The notes below the pieces were generated by a model that saw only the letters and a program-made list of their open reading frames with translations, was not told the origin of the DNA and did not search any database. 39,594 nucleotides of DNA from SURF-32 sp964648365 (GTDB lineage Bacteria > Planctomycetota > Phycisphaerae > UBA1845), in the NCBI GenBank assembly GCA_964648365.1, contig CAZYLK010000039.1:1-39594 (forward strand), given 5' to 3'. This document shows positions 30,784-39,564 of this stretch, piece after piece. The position numbers and the translations under genes are program-made. How positions within the stretch are numbered: position 1 is the first letter of the stretch; every line of letters starts with the position of its first letter.

Positions 30784-31785
30784 CTACTCGGCCCGCAGTT
30801 CACGAGTCATGAGACGATGAATGGCGTCGGCGGGTCGGCAGGCGTCGAAGAGGACGCTGGCGACGGCTTCGGTTATCGGCATGTTGACGTCTACTTCCGC
30901 CGCCAGACGCAGCACCGCCCGCGTGGTGGGGATGCCCTCGATAACCGACTGCGTCGCGCGAATGGCCTCTTCGGCGGACATCCCCCGACCGATCCGCTCG
31001 CCGGCCGAGCGGTTGCGGCCGACCGGGGAGATGCAGGTCGTGATGAGATCCCCCACGCCGGCCAGCCCCTGGAACGTCTCCGGCCGCGCGCCCAGGGCGA
31101 CGCCGAGCCGTGAGATTTCGACCAGCCCGCGCGTGACCAGCGAGGCCTTCGCGTTGCTGCCCGCTTCCAGCCCGTCGCAGATGCCGGCGGCGATGGCGAT
31201 GACGTTCTTGGTCGCCCCGGCCAGCTCGACGCCGAGCAGATCGGTGTTCGTGTATACACGATAGTCCGGCGTGCTGAAGGCGCGCTGCACGAGGCGGGCG
31301 ACGGATTCATCTTCCGAGGCGGCCACGGCGCCGGCCGGCTTGCTGGCGGCGATTTCCCCGGCGATGTTTGGCCCCGACAGCGATGCCGCGGGCGATTGCG
31401 GCGTAAACTCGTGAATGATCTGGGTGGGGCGAAGGAGGGTGTCGATCTCGATTCCCTTGGCCACGCTGACGATCGGCACGTCGTCCGGTGCGTGCTTCCC
31501 CAGCGTGGACCAGACGGCGCGCAGATACTGGCAGGGCACGGCCGAGACGATCAACTCCGCCGCGTTCATCACGTCGGCGCCGTCCGCGCTGACGCTGAGC
31601 GCCGGCGGGAAGTCGTAGCCGCTCAGATAGCGGTGGTTCTGTCGCTGTCGCTCCAGCGTCGCCACGTGGGCCGGATCCCGACCCCAGAGCCGCGTGGCCA
31701 CGCCGCGCTGCGCCAGCATCCGGGCACAGAGCGTGCCCATCGCTCCGTCGCCGATGACCGCCGCACGCTGGATGGGGACGTTCAT
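30784..31785 (-). CDS. gpsA: Glycerol-3-phosphate dehydrogenase [NAD(P)+]
   Basis: The 333-residue enzyme has the dinucleotide loop AAVIGDGAMGTLCA at its N-terminus, VSVAKGIEIDT, SLSGPNIAGEIA, the catalytic-lysine block GVELAGATKNVIAIAAG, and FQGLAGVGDLITTC followed by the Arg-Asn-Arg stretch SPVGRNRSAGERIG. These are the GpsA signatures in order, and the length is typical. It reduces dihydroxyacetone phosphate to sn-glycerol-3-phosphate for phospholipid synthesis in the cytosol. Its ATG is six bases after the stop of the 59-codon lipoprotein-like ORF, so the two are probably co-transcribed. Its 3' end is 25 bases from the N gap. Confidence 0.94.
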   Translation of the reverse strand: MNVPIQRAAVIGDGAMGTLCARMLAQRGVATRLWGRDPAHVATLERQRQNHRYLSGYDFPPALSVSADGADVMNAAELIVSAVPCQYLRAVWSTLGKHAPDDVPIVSVAKGIEIDTLLRPTQIIHEFTPQSPAASLSGPNIAGEIAASKPAGAVAASEDESVARLVQRAFSTPDYRVYTNTDLLGVELAGATKNVIAIAAGICDGLEAGSNAKASLVTRGLVEISRLGVALGARPETFQGLAGVGDLITTCISPVGRNRSAGERIGRGMSAEEAIRATQSVIEGIPTTRAVLRLAAEVDVNMPITEAVASVLFDACRPADAIHRLMTRELRAE

Positions 31786-31791
31786 CAGGCG

Positions 31792-31971
31792 TCAGGGCGT
31801 CAGGCCGAACACGCTGAACACGAAGTCGCTGATGTAGTTCGCGACGGCCGTGTTGGCGAACTGCACGGTCAGTTCCGCCAGCGCCGTCTGACAACTGGCC
31901 GCCTGAAAAATGACACCGGCGCAGCAGAGCGCCGCCAGCTTGCGGTACATGCGGTTTGCGTTGCTTTGCAT
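31792..31971 (-). CDS. 59-residue lipoprotein-like small protein
   Basis: An ATG at 31971 opens 59 codons: a charged start (MQSNANRMYRKLA), a hydrophobic run ALCCAGVIFQAASC with a lipobox-like AASC, then QTALAELTVQFANTAVANY and a hydrophobic ISDFVFSVFGLTP. The arrangement fits a small exported lipoprotein or membrane peptide with the acylated Cys near residue 27. GAGAG precedes the ATG. It lies between the SH3 protein (99 bases upstream) and gpsA (6 bases downstream). I recognise no named family, though such small Cys-anchored proteins are common in planctomycetes as I recall them. It overlaps no better frame. Confidence 0.6.
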   Translation of the reverse strand: MQSNANRMYRKLAALCCAGVIFQAASCQTALAELTVQFANTAVANYISDFVFSVFGLTP

Positions 31972-32070
31972 GAACGACTCTCGAGCGACAGTAGGCTTTG
32001 AACCTGCCTGCGGACGGCGACGAAGCCGTCGGCGATTGATCGTAGCAACCGGTCGGCGTGCGAGCCGGCG

Positions 32071-33393
32071 TCAGGGTTCGTGGGCGCGCGGCGGAGGGGC
32101 CGAGCCGCCGCTCGTGGCGCGATCAGACTCGGACGCGACCGGGATGATCTCCGCCGCAACGTATACCGGCACGGGATCCACCAGGTCCGTCTGAAGGCGC
32201 TTTTCGACAGCGCGCACACCGACGACGCGCCCAAGCAACGCGTCCACGTCGATCTGCGACTCGCGCGGGATGATGACATAGCCAAGCGTGCGCTCGTTAT
32301 CGCCGCCGGCGTCGATCAGGCGGTAGCGCTGCACGCCGACGGGCAAGGAGTAGACGGCGCTGCGGCGAAGCTGCCCGACGACGTCGAAGCCCGGCGGGAT
32401 CGGCTCGGGACCGCCGCCGCCGGTCCGGCCTTGCATCGAGGCCTTCCGCATCGACTGGCTGCGCTCGTTGAGCTTGCGCACCTGCGAAACCGCGTCGATG
32501 AGATCTTCCATCGTCTTCAACTGCTGAATGCGGGACTCCGCGTACGTCCGGGCGAACTCGTCCTCGCTCGTCTTGGCGACGGTCTCATAGCGGGCGACGA
32601 TCGGCCCCAGGGCCCGCTCCGCCAGGGGCTTGCGCACTTCGGCCTCCATCGCGCGGTCGGTGGCGATCAGTTCCTCGCGGATCGACGCCTGCGGGATCAG
32701 CTCGAGCGGGTCCGTCGGCATCTGCGGCGCGACCGCCGGTTGGGCAGTGGGTGGCTCCGCGCCAGGATCCGTCGATACGGGGCGGGCTGCGCTCGGATCG
32801 GCCGCCGCCGGTCCGGCAGGCGTCGCCGGCGCCGTCATCCCGCGTTCGAGGTTCACCAGCGCGTCCGGGACGATCTGTACGAACTGGCGGCTGATCCACA
32901 GCGTCGCGCCCTTCGGGGGTGCGATGCGATAGTACCCGTTGTCGTTGCGACCGAGGATGCTCACCTCCGCGCCGGTCGAGAGCTTGACCTGCGTAATCGC
33001 CAGCCAGTCGCCGAGTGCCGACCCGGCCCGTACGCGGACGTTGTCGCCATTGACGACGCCCCGCTGGCCGTCGGCGGTTTCGACATATTGTTCGCTGATC
33101 AGGCTGAACGCGCCGGACGGCGGCAGGATTTCGTACCACTCGGGTGTCTCACCCACGATCTGGATTCGATCGCCGGCGGACAGTTTGACGACGGCATAGT
33201 GGTTGGTGCTGGGGCCGCTGCGCACGTAGACGTCGTTGCCCGTGACTTCCCCAGCGCGGGCCGGGCGCTGGGCGGCGGACGGAGCGTCCGGCACCTGTGC
33301 GGGAGCCTGAGGTTCCTGGGCGGGTACGACGCCGGTCTGCACGACGAGAGCGGCGAAAGCCGCCAGCGCGACACGAATGGCAACGCGATTCAT
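32071..33393 (-). CDS. Secreted protein with two bacterial SH3 domains
   Basis: The 440-residue protein has a signal peptide (MNRVAIRVALAAFAALVVQ, then TGVVPAQ). Two SH3-type repeats follow: VTGNDVYVRSGPSTNHYAVV with GDRIQIVGETPEWYEILPP (about 48-105), and VVNGDNVRVRAGSALGDWLA with ISRQFVQIVP (about 110-180). Next come a Pro/Ala-rich linker, a charged helical region (about 245-325) and a C-terminal beta domain (YSLPVGVQRYRLIDAGGDNE). Bacterial SH3 modules often bind peptidoglycan peptides, so a periplasmic wall-associated role is inferred. The ATG at 33393 has GGGGAG 8 bases upstream; the frame stays open further upstream but that part lacks sense. It follows LptD on the same strand after 164 bases. 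Confidence 0.82.
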   Translation of the reverse strand: MNRVAIRVALAAFAALVVQTGVVPAQEPQAPAQVPDAPSAAQRPARAGEVTGNDVYVRSGPSTNHYAVVKLSAGDRIQIVGETPEWYEILPPSGAFSLISEQYVETADGQRGVVNGDNVRVRAGSALGDWLAITQVKLSTGAEVSILGRNDNGYYRIAPPKGATLWISRQFVQIVPDALVNLERGMTAPATPAGPAAADPSAARPVSTDPGAEPPTAQPAVAPQMPTDPLELIPQASIREELIATDRAMEAEVRKPLAERALGPIVARYETVAKTSEDEFARTYAESRIQQLKTMEDLIDAVSQVRKLNERSQSMRKASMQGRTGGGGPEPIPPGFDVVGQLRRSAVYSLPVGVQRYRLIDAGGDNERTLGYVIIPRESQIDVDALLGRVVGVRAVEKRLQTDLVDPVPVYVAAEIIPVASESDRATSGGSAPPPRAHEP

Positions 33394-33557
33394 GGTGTAA
33401 TCTCCCCTGTCCACGGGTCGATGGTCCGTCGGCGCCCTGCCGCCCCCGATGCGATGGGTCGTCGCCATTGTTCCGGCGCGTGATCGCGGCCGCGGCGCCG
33501 CTCTGGGTCGGGTGAGTCTATCGGCCGCCCGCGGGGCGGGCAAGCGGCGTGGCGGCG

Positions 33558-36494
33558 TCAATCCGGCCGCAACTGCATCGTCTCCGCCAGACCGGTGAAC
33601 CGCCGCGGGCCGATGGTGGCGCGCGTGAGTCCCTCCGGCGTGAGGCTGAAGCTCAGCCCGATGTCGTCCTCGCCCTCGTCGATCTCGAAGGCGACGATGA
33701 CGAACCAGCGGGGAAAGCGCCGGATGACGCCGATGGTGAACTCGGAGGACTGCCCGCGGGCGACATCGAACTCTTCCCGCAGGGCCACGGCGTACTTCTC
33801 GCTGAGTTTGTAGTTGGCGCCGAAGCCGAGCAGGTTCGAGTTTGACTCCTCGATGAACCGGTAGCCCACCAGGTAGCTCAGTCGGGGCGTGCGCTCGACG
33901 ACCAGCGAGGCGTTGAGCACGTCCAGCTCGCCGTCGTTCATGTCGAAGTTGGCGTCGCTGGCAAAGGCGGTGGCGTCGTTGATGCGCCAGACGACGGAGG
34001 AGTTGATGTAGTTGCGCGAGATGCTCTGCTCGGGGCGGGTGTAGGAGGTGTAGCCGGCGGTGATGTCGTCCGAGTCGGCGTCATTGAACGCGCCGACCTC
34101 GACGTCCCACGTGACCACGTCCACGACGCGCCGGTTCTCGCCCTCGCCGCGATGCGTCTGCCAGCGCTGCCGGATGCCGACCATCACGCCGTCGACTTCG
34201 TCGATGCCCTCGACGTCCTGATCGAAGGGGTAGAGTTCATCGCTGTCGTGATTGGTGTGCGAGGCCCAGGCGACGAAGTCCGGCTTGATCACGTGCCGGA
34301 CGCCGTCGATGTCCCAGAGCTCCGACTTGACGTCGTCGAAGGCCCGCCAGAGGTACATGCTGCCGCGCACGCCGTAGGTGCCGAAGGCACGCTGGGCGCC
34401 GCCGATCTCGGGCGTGTCGTCCCAGGCGGAGCCGCGGATGGACGCGAAGGGCGTCAGTCGCAGCGGGCCGAAGTCGACGGGCAGTTCGAGTTCCTGACGG
34501 GAGTCGGCGCGGGCCACCGATCCCGATGAGTCTTCCTGCGGGCGGAAGAAGATGTCGAGGCCCTCGACGTCTTCGGCGCGGTAGCGGACCCAGCCGGCCC
34601 GGTTCTCGCTGAAAAACGTGGCCGCGTCACCGACCGGCTCGCCGTACAGGCGATAGGACAGCTCGGGCAGCCGTTCCGTCTGGGTGACGAAATCAAGGAA
34701 CCGCCACTGGGCGTGGGCTGTAAACGCCCAGTTGTCGCGCTGCTTTTTCAGGTAGAGCAGCGACTCCTGGTCCTTGCCCGTGTCGAACTCGTTTTCGTCC
34801 CATTCTTCCAGATAAGTGCGGTCGGAGATGTAGGACGCTTCCAGCGTGAGCTGCCAGTCATCGGGCAGGAACTGACGATGGCGGATCAGCACGCGTCCAC
34901 GGTTGTCGGTTTCCGGCTCGACGTTGTTGCGCCGCCCGCTGAGATCGTCCTCGCCGCTGTCGTGGATGGCATATCCTTTGAAGAGGCCGAAGTAGTTGTC
35001 GCGCTCGTAGTCAAGGTCGGCGCCGATGGCCGGGCCGCGCTCGCTGAAGTAGTCGAGGTTCAGCGTGCCGTCGAAGCCTTCGGGCGTCTCGACCCCGAGC
35101 AGGTTGAACAGCCGCCAGCGCGTCTCCACCTCGGTGCCGAAATCGCCGCTGTAGCCCAGGCGGACGCCGCGGATGGACGTCTCGCCGTCGCTGATGTCGC
35201 CGCGGATGTAAGGCCAGTACAGCACGGGCACGCCGCCGACGTTCAAGGTGGCGTTGCTGAGCGCGAACATGCCGGAACGCGGCGCCTCCCGCTGGCCGCC
35301 GAACCCGGCCGGCGTGCGATCGATCAACTCGATGCGCTGGGCGCCGATGTGATAGTGCGGCGTGTGAAACTCGCTCGTCGTCAACATCGCGTCCTCGGCG
35401 ACGTACTGCCGCTCGGAGAGCTGGCGGATGCGCTCGGCCCGGACGTAGAGGGGCATGTCGCGTTCGGGAACCCACGTGCGGATGACGGCGTCGAGGATCA
35501 GCGCGCGATCGGCGACAAAATCGTAGTAGATGCGACGGGCGCGAATCTGATGCAGGCCGCGCGAGAGGACGATGTCCCCTTCGAGGTAGATGCTGTCCAC
35601 GTCGCCGAACTGCCCCGAATCGACGGAATCGTCGAACAGGCTTGCCTCGCGTCCAGCGCCGGTGGGGGGCGGCGGCGCGGGCGGTTCCACGGCAGGTCCG
35701 TCCGGCGCCGGCGCGGCCGGGGCGTCCTCCGCGCCGAGCGGCGTCGGCTCGCGCCGCAGAAAGACGACGCCCGCGTCGGCCACGAGTTCGAGGTAGTTGT
35801 CCGTTCCCGGCTTGCCGCGGAACGCGATCACGTCGCCGGTCAGGTACACGACGCGGCGGCCGTCGACCTCGTCCGGGCCTTCAACGCGGTCCGACCGGTA
35901 GAACACGCGCGTGGAGACCGCCTGCTGATCCTGTTGCGACGTGGGCGTAACGATGCGGATGGCGGCATCCGGCCTGCCGGCGGGCGGCGCCATCGCGTGC
36001 AGTGCCTCACGCACGGCGGCCGCTTCGGCGTACGACTGCGTATGGGCCGACGTCTGCGACGTGTAATCGTCGATGTTCAGTTCGATGCGTCCGAAACTGG
36101 AAACCGTGACGAACAGCACCGGCCCCGTCGTGAGCGTGCCGGCCGGTTCCACCACCTGCGCGTCGTCCCGCAGGTAGACCTCGAAGCGCTGGTACGCGCG
36201 GCGGCCGTGCCGGTCCGGCGTCATCCAGATGACGCCCTCGCGCGCGGACATGCGCTGCCCCGCCTGGCCGCCGACGGTCATCCGGAAATCGCCGATCACG
36301 TGAATGACGCGCGTGCCGCCGTCCAGATCAAACAGGTAGGCGAGTTCGCCCGAGATCGCTACGTCAGATTCACTGATGTGCGCCGCGTCGAGCGGGTCGA
36401 GCACGGGATCGGCCAGAGGCACGTGCTGCCCCCGCGCGGCCGCGCAGCCACCGAAAACAGCAACGCCAATGGCGATGCGGCGGGCGAGATCCAT
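33558..36494 (-). CDS. lptD: LPS-assembly outer membrane protein LptD-like
   Basis: The 978-residue protein has a signal-like start (ARRIAIGVAVFGGCAAARG), OstA-like periplasmic strands (IYLEGDIVLSRGLHQIRARR, IYYDFVADRALILDAVIR) and a long C-terminal beta-barrel. The LptD landmarks ALSNATLNVGGVPVLYWPYI and SIRGVRLGYSGDFGTEVETR are clear, as is the typical FNLDYFSERGP-like segment (GTLNLDYFSERGPAIGADLD). LptD inserts LPS into the outer leaflet of the outer membrane. It is longer than the E. coli protein (784), with an acidic/proline linker AAPAPDGPAVEPPAPPPPTG in the periplasmic part. The disulfide-forming Cys pairs of E. coli LptD are not seen. It is divergent from a LPS-kinase-like gene. Start ATG 36494 lacks a strong ribosome site. 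Confidence 0.85.
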   Translation of the reverse strand: MDLARRIAIGVAVFGGCAAARGQHVPLADPVLDPLDAAHISESDVAISGELAYLFDLDGGTRVIHVIGDFRMTVGGQAGQRMSAREGVIWMTPDRHGRRAYQRFEVYLRDDAQVVEPAGTLTTGPVLFVTVSSFGRIELNIDDYTSQTSAHTQSYAEAAAVREALHAMAPPAGRPDAAIRIVTPTSQQDQQAVSTRVFYRSDRVEGPDEVDGRRVVYLTGDVIAFRGKPGTDNYLELVADAGVVFLRREPTPLGAEDAPAAPAPDGPAVEPPAPPPPTGAGREASLFDDSVDSGQFGDVDSIYLEGDIVLSRGLHQIRARRIYYDFVADRALILDAVIRTWVPERDMPLYVRAERIRQLSERQYVAEDAMLTTSEFHTPHYHIGAQRIELIDRTPAGFGGQREAPRSGMFALSNATLNVGGVPVLYWPYIRGDISDGETSIRGVRLGYSGDFGTEVETRWRLFNLLGVETPEGFDGTLNLDYFSERGPAIGADLDYERDNYFGLFKGYAIHDSGEDDLSGRRNNVEPETDNRGRVLIRHRQFLPDDWQLTLEASYISDRTYLEEWDENEFDTGKDQESLLYLKKQRDNWAFTAHAQWRFLDFVTQTERLPELSYRLYGEPVGDAATFFSENRAGWVRYRAEDVEGLDIFFRPQEDSSGSVARADSRQELELPVDFGPLRLTPFASIRGSAWDDTPEIGGAQRAFGTYGVRGSMYLWRAFDDVKSELWDIDGVRHVIKPDFVAWASHTNHDSDELYPFDQDVEGIDEVDGVMVGIRQRWQTHRGEGENRRVVDVVTWDVEVGAFNDADSDDITAGYTSYTRPEQSISRNYINSSVVWRINDATAFASDANFDMNDGELDVLNASLVVERTPRLSYLVGYRFIEESNSNLLGFGANYKLSEKYAVALREEFDVARGQSSEFTIGVIRRFPRWFVIVAFEIDEGEDDIGLSFSLTPEGLTRATIGPRRFTGLAETMQLRPD

Positions 36495-36691
36495 AGGCGG
36501 TCACACCGTGTCCGAGTCGCGTGTGCGCAACGGCCGTGTGGGGAACCGCGCCGCCACCGCCACGATCCAAGCGCGGGGCCAGTATAGATGGCGCGCGGGG
36601 GGTGTCAATTCAGCCTGATGCCGCCTGAATTCCAGCCATCCGACGGCCGGATGGAGGTGGCGCGGTGCGAGCGCCATGCTAGAATCGCCAC

Positions 36692-37474
36692 ATGCCGCCG
36701 GCTTTCCTCAGAGCGCTCGGGCGACACGATCCGCCGTCGACCATCGCGGTCCTGGGCCGCGCGTACGCGCTCGAGCACACTTACAAGAACGACTTCTTCG
36801 CCGTCACGTCGCTCTATTCCGCCGGCTCGGCGGATGGGGCCGGCGACGCTCGCGTGATTCTCAAGCTCAACCGTCAGGCGCCGATGCTGGGGTTGCCGCT
36901 GTCGTGGATCGGGCGGATCCTGGCCGCGCGGGAGGCGCGCGTGTTTGACACCGTGCAGGGCGTCGAGGGCGTACCGCGGTTCCTGGGCCGCTTCGGTGCG
37001 ACCGGCGTGCTGCACGCTTTCGTCCCGGGCCACGCGATGAAGAAGGGGGAGCGCGTCCCCGACGACTTCCACGCGTGCCTGCGGTCCATCATCGACCAGA
37101 TGCACGCGCGCGGCGTCGCGTACGTGGACCTGGAAAAGTGTGAGAACGTCATTGTCGGCGAAGACGGCCGGCCCTACCTGGTGGATTTTCAGATATCGTG
37201 GCACTGGCCGCGCAGATGGGGCGGCGAGTTGTGGCCTCTGCGCGCGATCCGTCGCCGGCTGCAAAGCGGCGACCGGTATCACCTGGTCAAGCTGCAGCGC
37301 CGCACCCGGCCTGACCAGCTTACGGACGAGCAGCGCGCCGCGTCCTATCGAAGGCCGTGGTACGTTCGGCTGCACAACGCGGCCACCCGCCCGCTCAAGT
37401 TCCTTCGTCGGCGCCTGCTGGAACGGCTCGATCCGCAATCGAGCAACAGCGAGCGCGGTCGCGTGTCGGGCTGA
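36692..37474 (+). CDS. Kdo/LPS-kinase-like protein (RIO-like fold)
   Basis: The 260-residue protein shows a small kinase fold: RVILKLNRQAPMLGLPL carries the ATP-binding lysine strand, IIDQMHARGVAYVDLEKCEN is the catalytic loop with Asp, and GRPYLVDFQISWHWP holds the metal-binding Asp. This pattern is that of lipopolysaccharide/Kdo kinase-like proteins rather than Ser/Thr kinases. The C-terminal third is Arg-rich, suiting contact with an acidic membrane surface. It differs clearly from the kinase in the LPS-core operon at 15044. It lies divergent from lptD with 197 bases between, which supports an LPS function by inference. The phosphorylated group is unknown. Confidence 0.78.
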   Translation: MPPAFLRALGRHDPPSTIAVLGRAYALEHTYKNDFFAVTSLYSAGSADGAGDARVILKLNRQAPMLGLPLSWIGRILAAREARVFDTVQGVEGVPRFLGRFGATGVLHAFVPGHAMKKGERVPDDFHACLRSIIDQMHARGVAYVDLEKCENVIVGEDGRPYLVDFQISWHWPRRWGGELWPLRAIRRRLQSGDRYHLVKLQRRTRPDQLTDEQRAASYRRPWYVRLHNAATRPLKFLRRRLLERLDPQSSNSERGRVSG

Positions 37475-37539
37475 TCTGGAAGGCGGGCACGTCGATCCAA
37501 AACGTGCCGCGGCTCACCCCACAATGAAAAAACGCCGCG

Positions 37540-37605
37540 GCGGGTGGCACGGGCGGGTGGCACGGGCGGGTGGCACGGTCTCGTCTTCGAGGCCGTGGTG
37601 AGGGC
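37540..37605. repeat. GTGGCAC-family repeat with three 13-bp tandem units
   Basis: GCGGGTGGCACGG occurs three times in tandem (37540-37578). The last copy runs into a hairpin with arms CACGGTCTCG and CGAGGCCGTG around TCTT, ending in GTGGT. It is a minus-orientation member of the GTGCCAC palindrome family, located between the LPS-kinase-like gene and the M28 peptidase gene. Confidence 0.7.
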
Positions 37606-37764
37606 AACTGGACGTCGCTGTTGAATCGGGCGCGTGCGAGAGCCGCGCAGCCGGCGCTCCGTCGTCGAAACGCCCGCATTCGCGGACCCTGTATCTGCGC
37701 AGGCAGCTTGCGTTGCCCGCCGCATCCCCTCACGATAGGCGAACACCCAGGAGACTTGTGACAG

Positions 37765-39411
37765 ATGGCGATGCATGCAATCCGCGAAGACGATCGGACC
37801 CTTCACCCCGCCGTGACGATCGGAGCGTCCCCGATGCGGGCGGCCGCCGGTCCCGAGGACGCCAGGCGTGGCAGGGCGCGCGGGGCTCGGTCGATATGGC
37901 GCACGTTTGTGATGCCGGCTGCCGTTACGGGTTGGGCGAGCCTGGTGAGTGCGGCCTGCATGGCCGAGGCGGCGGCTCTGTCTCCACCCGCTCCGCCCGC
38001 CGCAGCAGCGGACGGGGTTCGTCGCACCGCCGCGTCGCCGACGCTGACCGATCAGTACGGCGATGTGGCCGGCCGCATCATCGACGCGACGATGGCCCGC
38101 AACGACGCCTGGCGAAAGATGGAGCAACTGTGCGACGGCATCGGCCACCGCCTCAGCGGCTCGCCGGAGCTGGAGCGAGCGGTCGAGTGGGCCGCCACGG
38201 CCATGATCCGGGACGGGCTGGAGAACGTCCGCAAGGAGCCGGTCACCGTGCCGCACTGGGTCCGCGGGCGCGAGTCGCTGGTGATGACGCAGCCGCGGCG
38301 GATGGAACTGACCATGCTGGGCCTGGGCGGATCGATCGCCACGCCCGCGGAGGGCGTCACGGCGCCGGTGCTCGTTGTCGAGGATAAGGACGAACTGGAC
38401 CGGCTGGGCGACGCGGCCCGCGGGCGCATCGTGCTGTTCAATCACGCCATGCCGCCCTACCACGAGGAGACGGGCACGCACTACGGCACGACCGTGCAGT
38501 ATCGGGGCAACGGCGCTGCCTGGGCGGCGGAGAAGGGCGCCGTCGCGGCGCTGGTGCGCAGCGTGACGGCACGCAGCCTCAACTCGCCGCACACGGGGGC
38601 GATGCGCTACCGCGACGGCGTGCCGAAGATCCCCACGGCCGCGGTTTCCATCGAACATGCAGAGATGATCAGCCGACTGTCGCGCAGCGGCGTGTCGGTC
38701 ACGGTCACCCTGAAGATGGAAGCGCACATGCGGCCCGATGCCGAGTCGGCCAACGTCATCGGCGAGCTGCGCGGCCGCACGAAACCCGAGGAAATCGTCG
38801 TGATCGGCGGGCATCTGGACTCCTGGGACGTGGGCCAGGGCGCGCATGACGATGCGGGCGGGTGCGTCATCTCGATGGAGGCGGTCAACGTGCTTCGGCG
38901 GCTGGATCTGCGGCCGGCGCGGACGATCCGCGTGGTACTGTTCACCAACGAAGAGAACGGGCTGGCCGGCGGGACGGCCTACGCCGAAAAGCACCTCCCG
39001 GACATGCCCAACCACGTGGCCGCGATCGAATCCGACGGCGGCGTGTTCGCGCCGGTCGGCTTTTCGGTCACCACGGCCAGCGATGCCCGGCAGGCGCGGG
39101 CCCAGGAGCAGCTCGGGCAGATCACCGCGCTATTGGAGCGAATCGGCGCCACCCGCGCCAGCGACGGCGGCGGCGGCGCCGACATCGGCCCCATGCGCAA
39201 GCACGGCGTCACGCTGCTGGCCCACAACGTGGACATGTCAACGTACTTCGACATCCACCATTCACCCGCCGACACGCTCGACAAAGTCATTCCGGAAGAC
39301 CTGAGCCGCAACGTGGCCGCAATGGCCGTCGTGGCATACGTCCTGGCGGACATGCCCGGACGGCTGGGGGACTCGGCAGGTGAAGCAGGAAGTCAGAGCG
39401 TTAACGAGTGA
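37765..39411 (+). CDS. Secreted M28-family zinc metallopeptidase (PA domain)
   Basis: The 548-residue protein has a long N-terminus with a late hydrophobic export segment (TFVMPAAVTGWASLVSAACM, about 48-67). A protease-associated-type domain follows (about 180-320), then the M28 catalytic domain. Metal ligands and catalytic residues are visible: His350 in GGHLDSWD, Asp362 in GAHDDAGG, Glu396-Glu397 in TNEENG, Asp424 in ESDGG, and His498/His499 in DIHHSPADT. This is the complete di-zinc aminopeptidase/carboxypeptidase set. It should remove residues from peptides outside the cytoplasm. AGGAGA lies about 10 bases before ATG 37765; because the export segment is 45 residues in, a later in-frame start is possible. 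Exact specificity is not determinable. Confidence 0.88.
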   Translation: MAMHAIREDDRTLHPAVTIGASPMRAAAGPEDARRGRARGARSIWRTFVMPAAVTGWASLVSAACMAEAAALSPPAPPAAAADGVRRTAASPTLTDQYGDVAGRIIDATMARNDAWRKMEQLCDGIGHRLSGSPELERAVEWAATAMIRDGLENVRKEPVTVPHWVRGRESLVMTQPRRMELTMLGLGGSIATPAEGVTAPVLVVEDKDELDRLGDAARGRIVLFNHAMPPYHEETGTHYGTTVQYRGNGAAWAAEKGAVAALVRSVTARSLNSPHTGAMRYRDGVPKIPTAAVSIEHAEMISRLSRSGVSVTVTLKMEAHMRPDAESANVIGELRGRTKPEEIVVIGGHLDSWDVGQGAHDDAGGCVISMEAVNVLRRLDLRPARTIRVVLFTNEENGLAGGTAYAEKHLPDMPNHVAAIESDGGVFAPVGFSVTTASDARQARAQEQLGQITALLERIGATRASDGGGGADIGPMRKHGVTLLAHNVDMSTYFDIHHSPADTLDKVIPEDLSRNVAAMAVVAYVLADMPGRLGDSAGEAGSQSVNE

Positions 39412-39564
39412 CCGCGCCGCGAGTTACGAGAGGCTGAACTCGTACCGTCCTATCGCGGCTTCCCGGTCGCATGGCGACGAGCGCGATCGGCGCATGCACT
39501 CTGACGGCGGAACTTCTCGCCATTTTGCGCGCATCCTCCGCGTGGAGCGAGTTCCCCTTCGGAG

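Noticed and set aside
34713..36587. 624-codon plus frame opposite lptD
   Set aside because: The composition is that of a shadow frame, and lptD on the minus strand has clear barrel and OstA landmarks.
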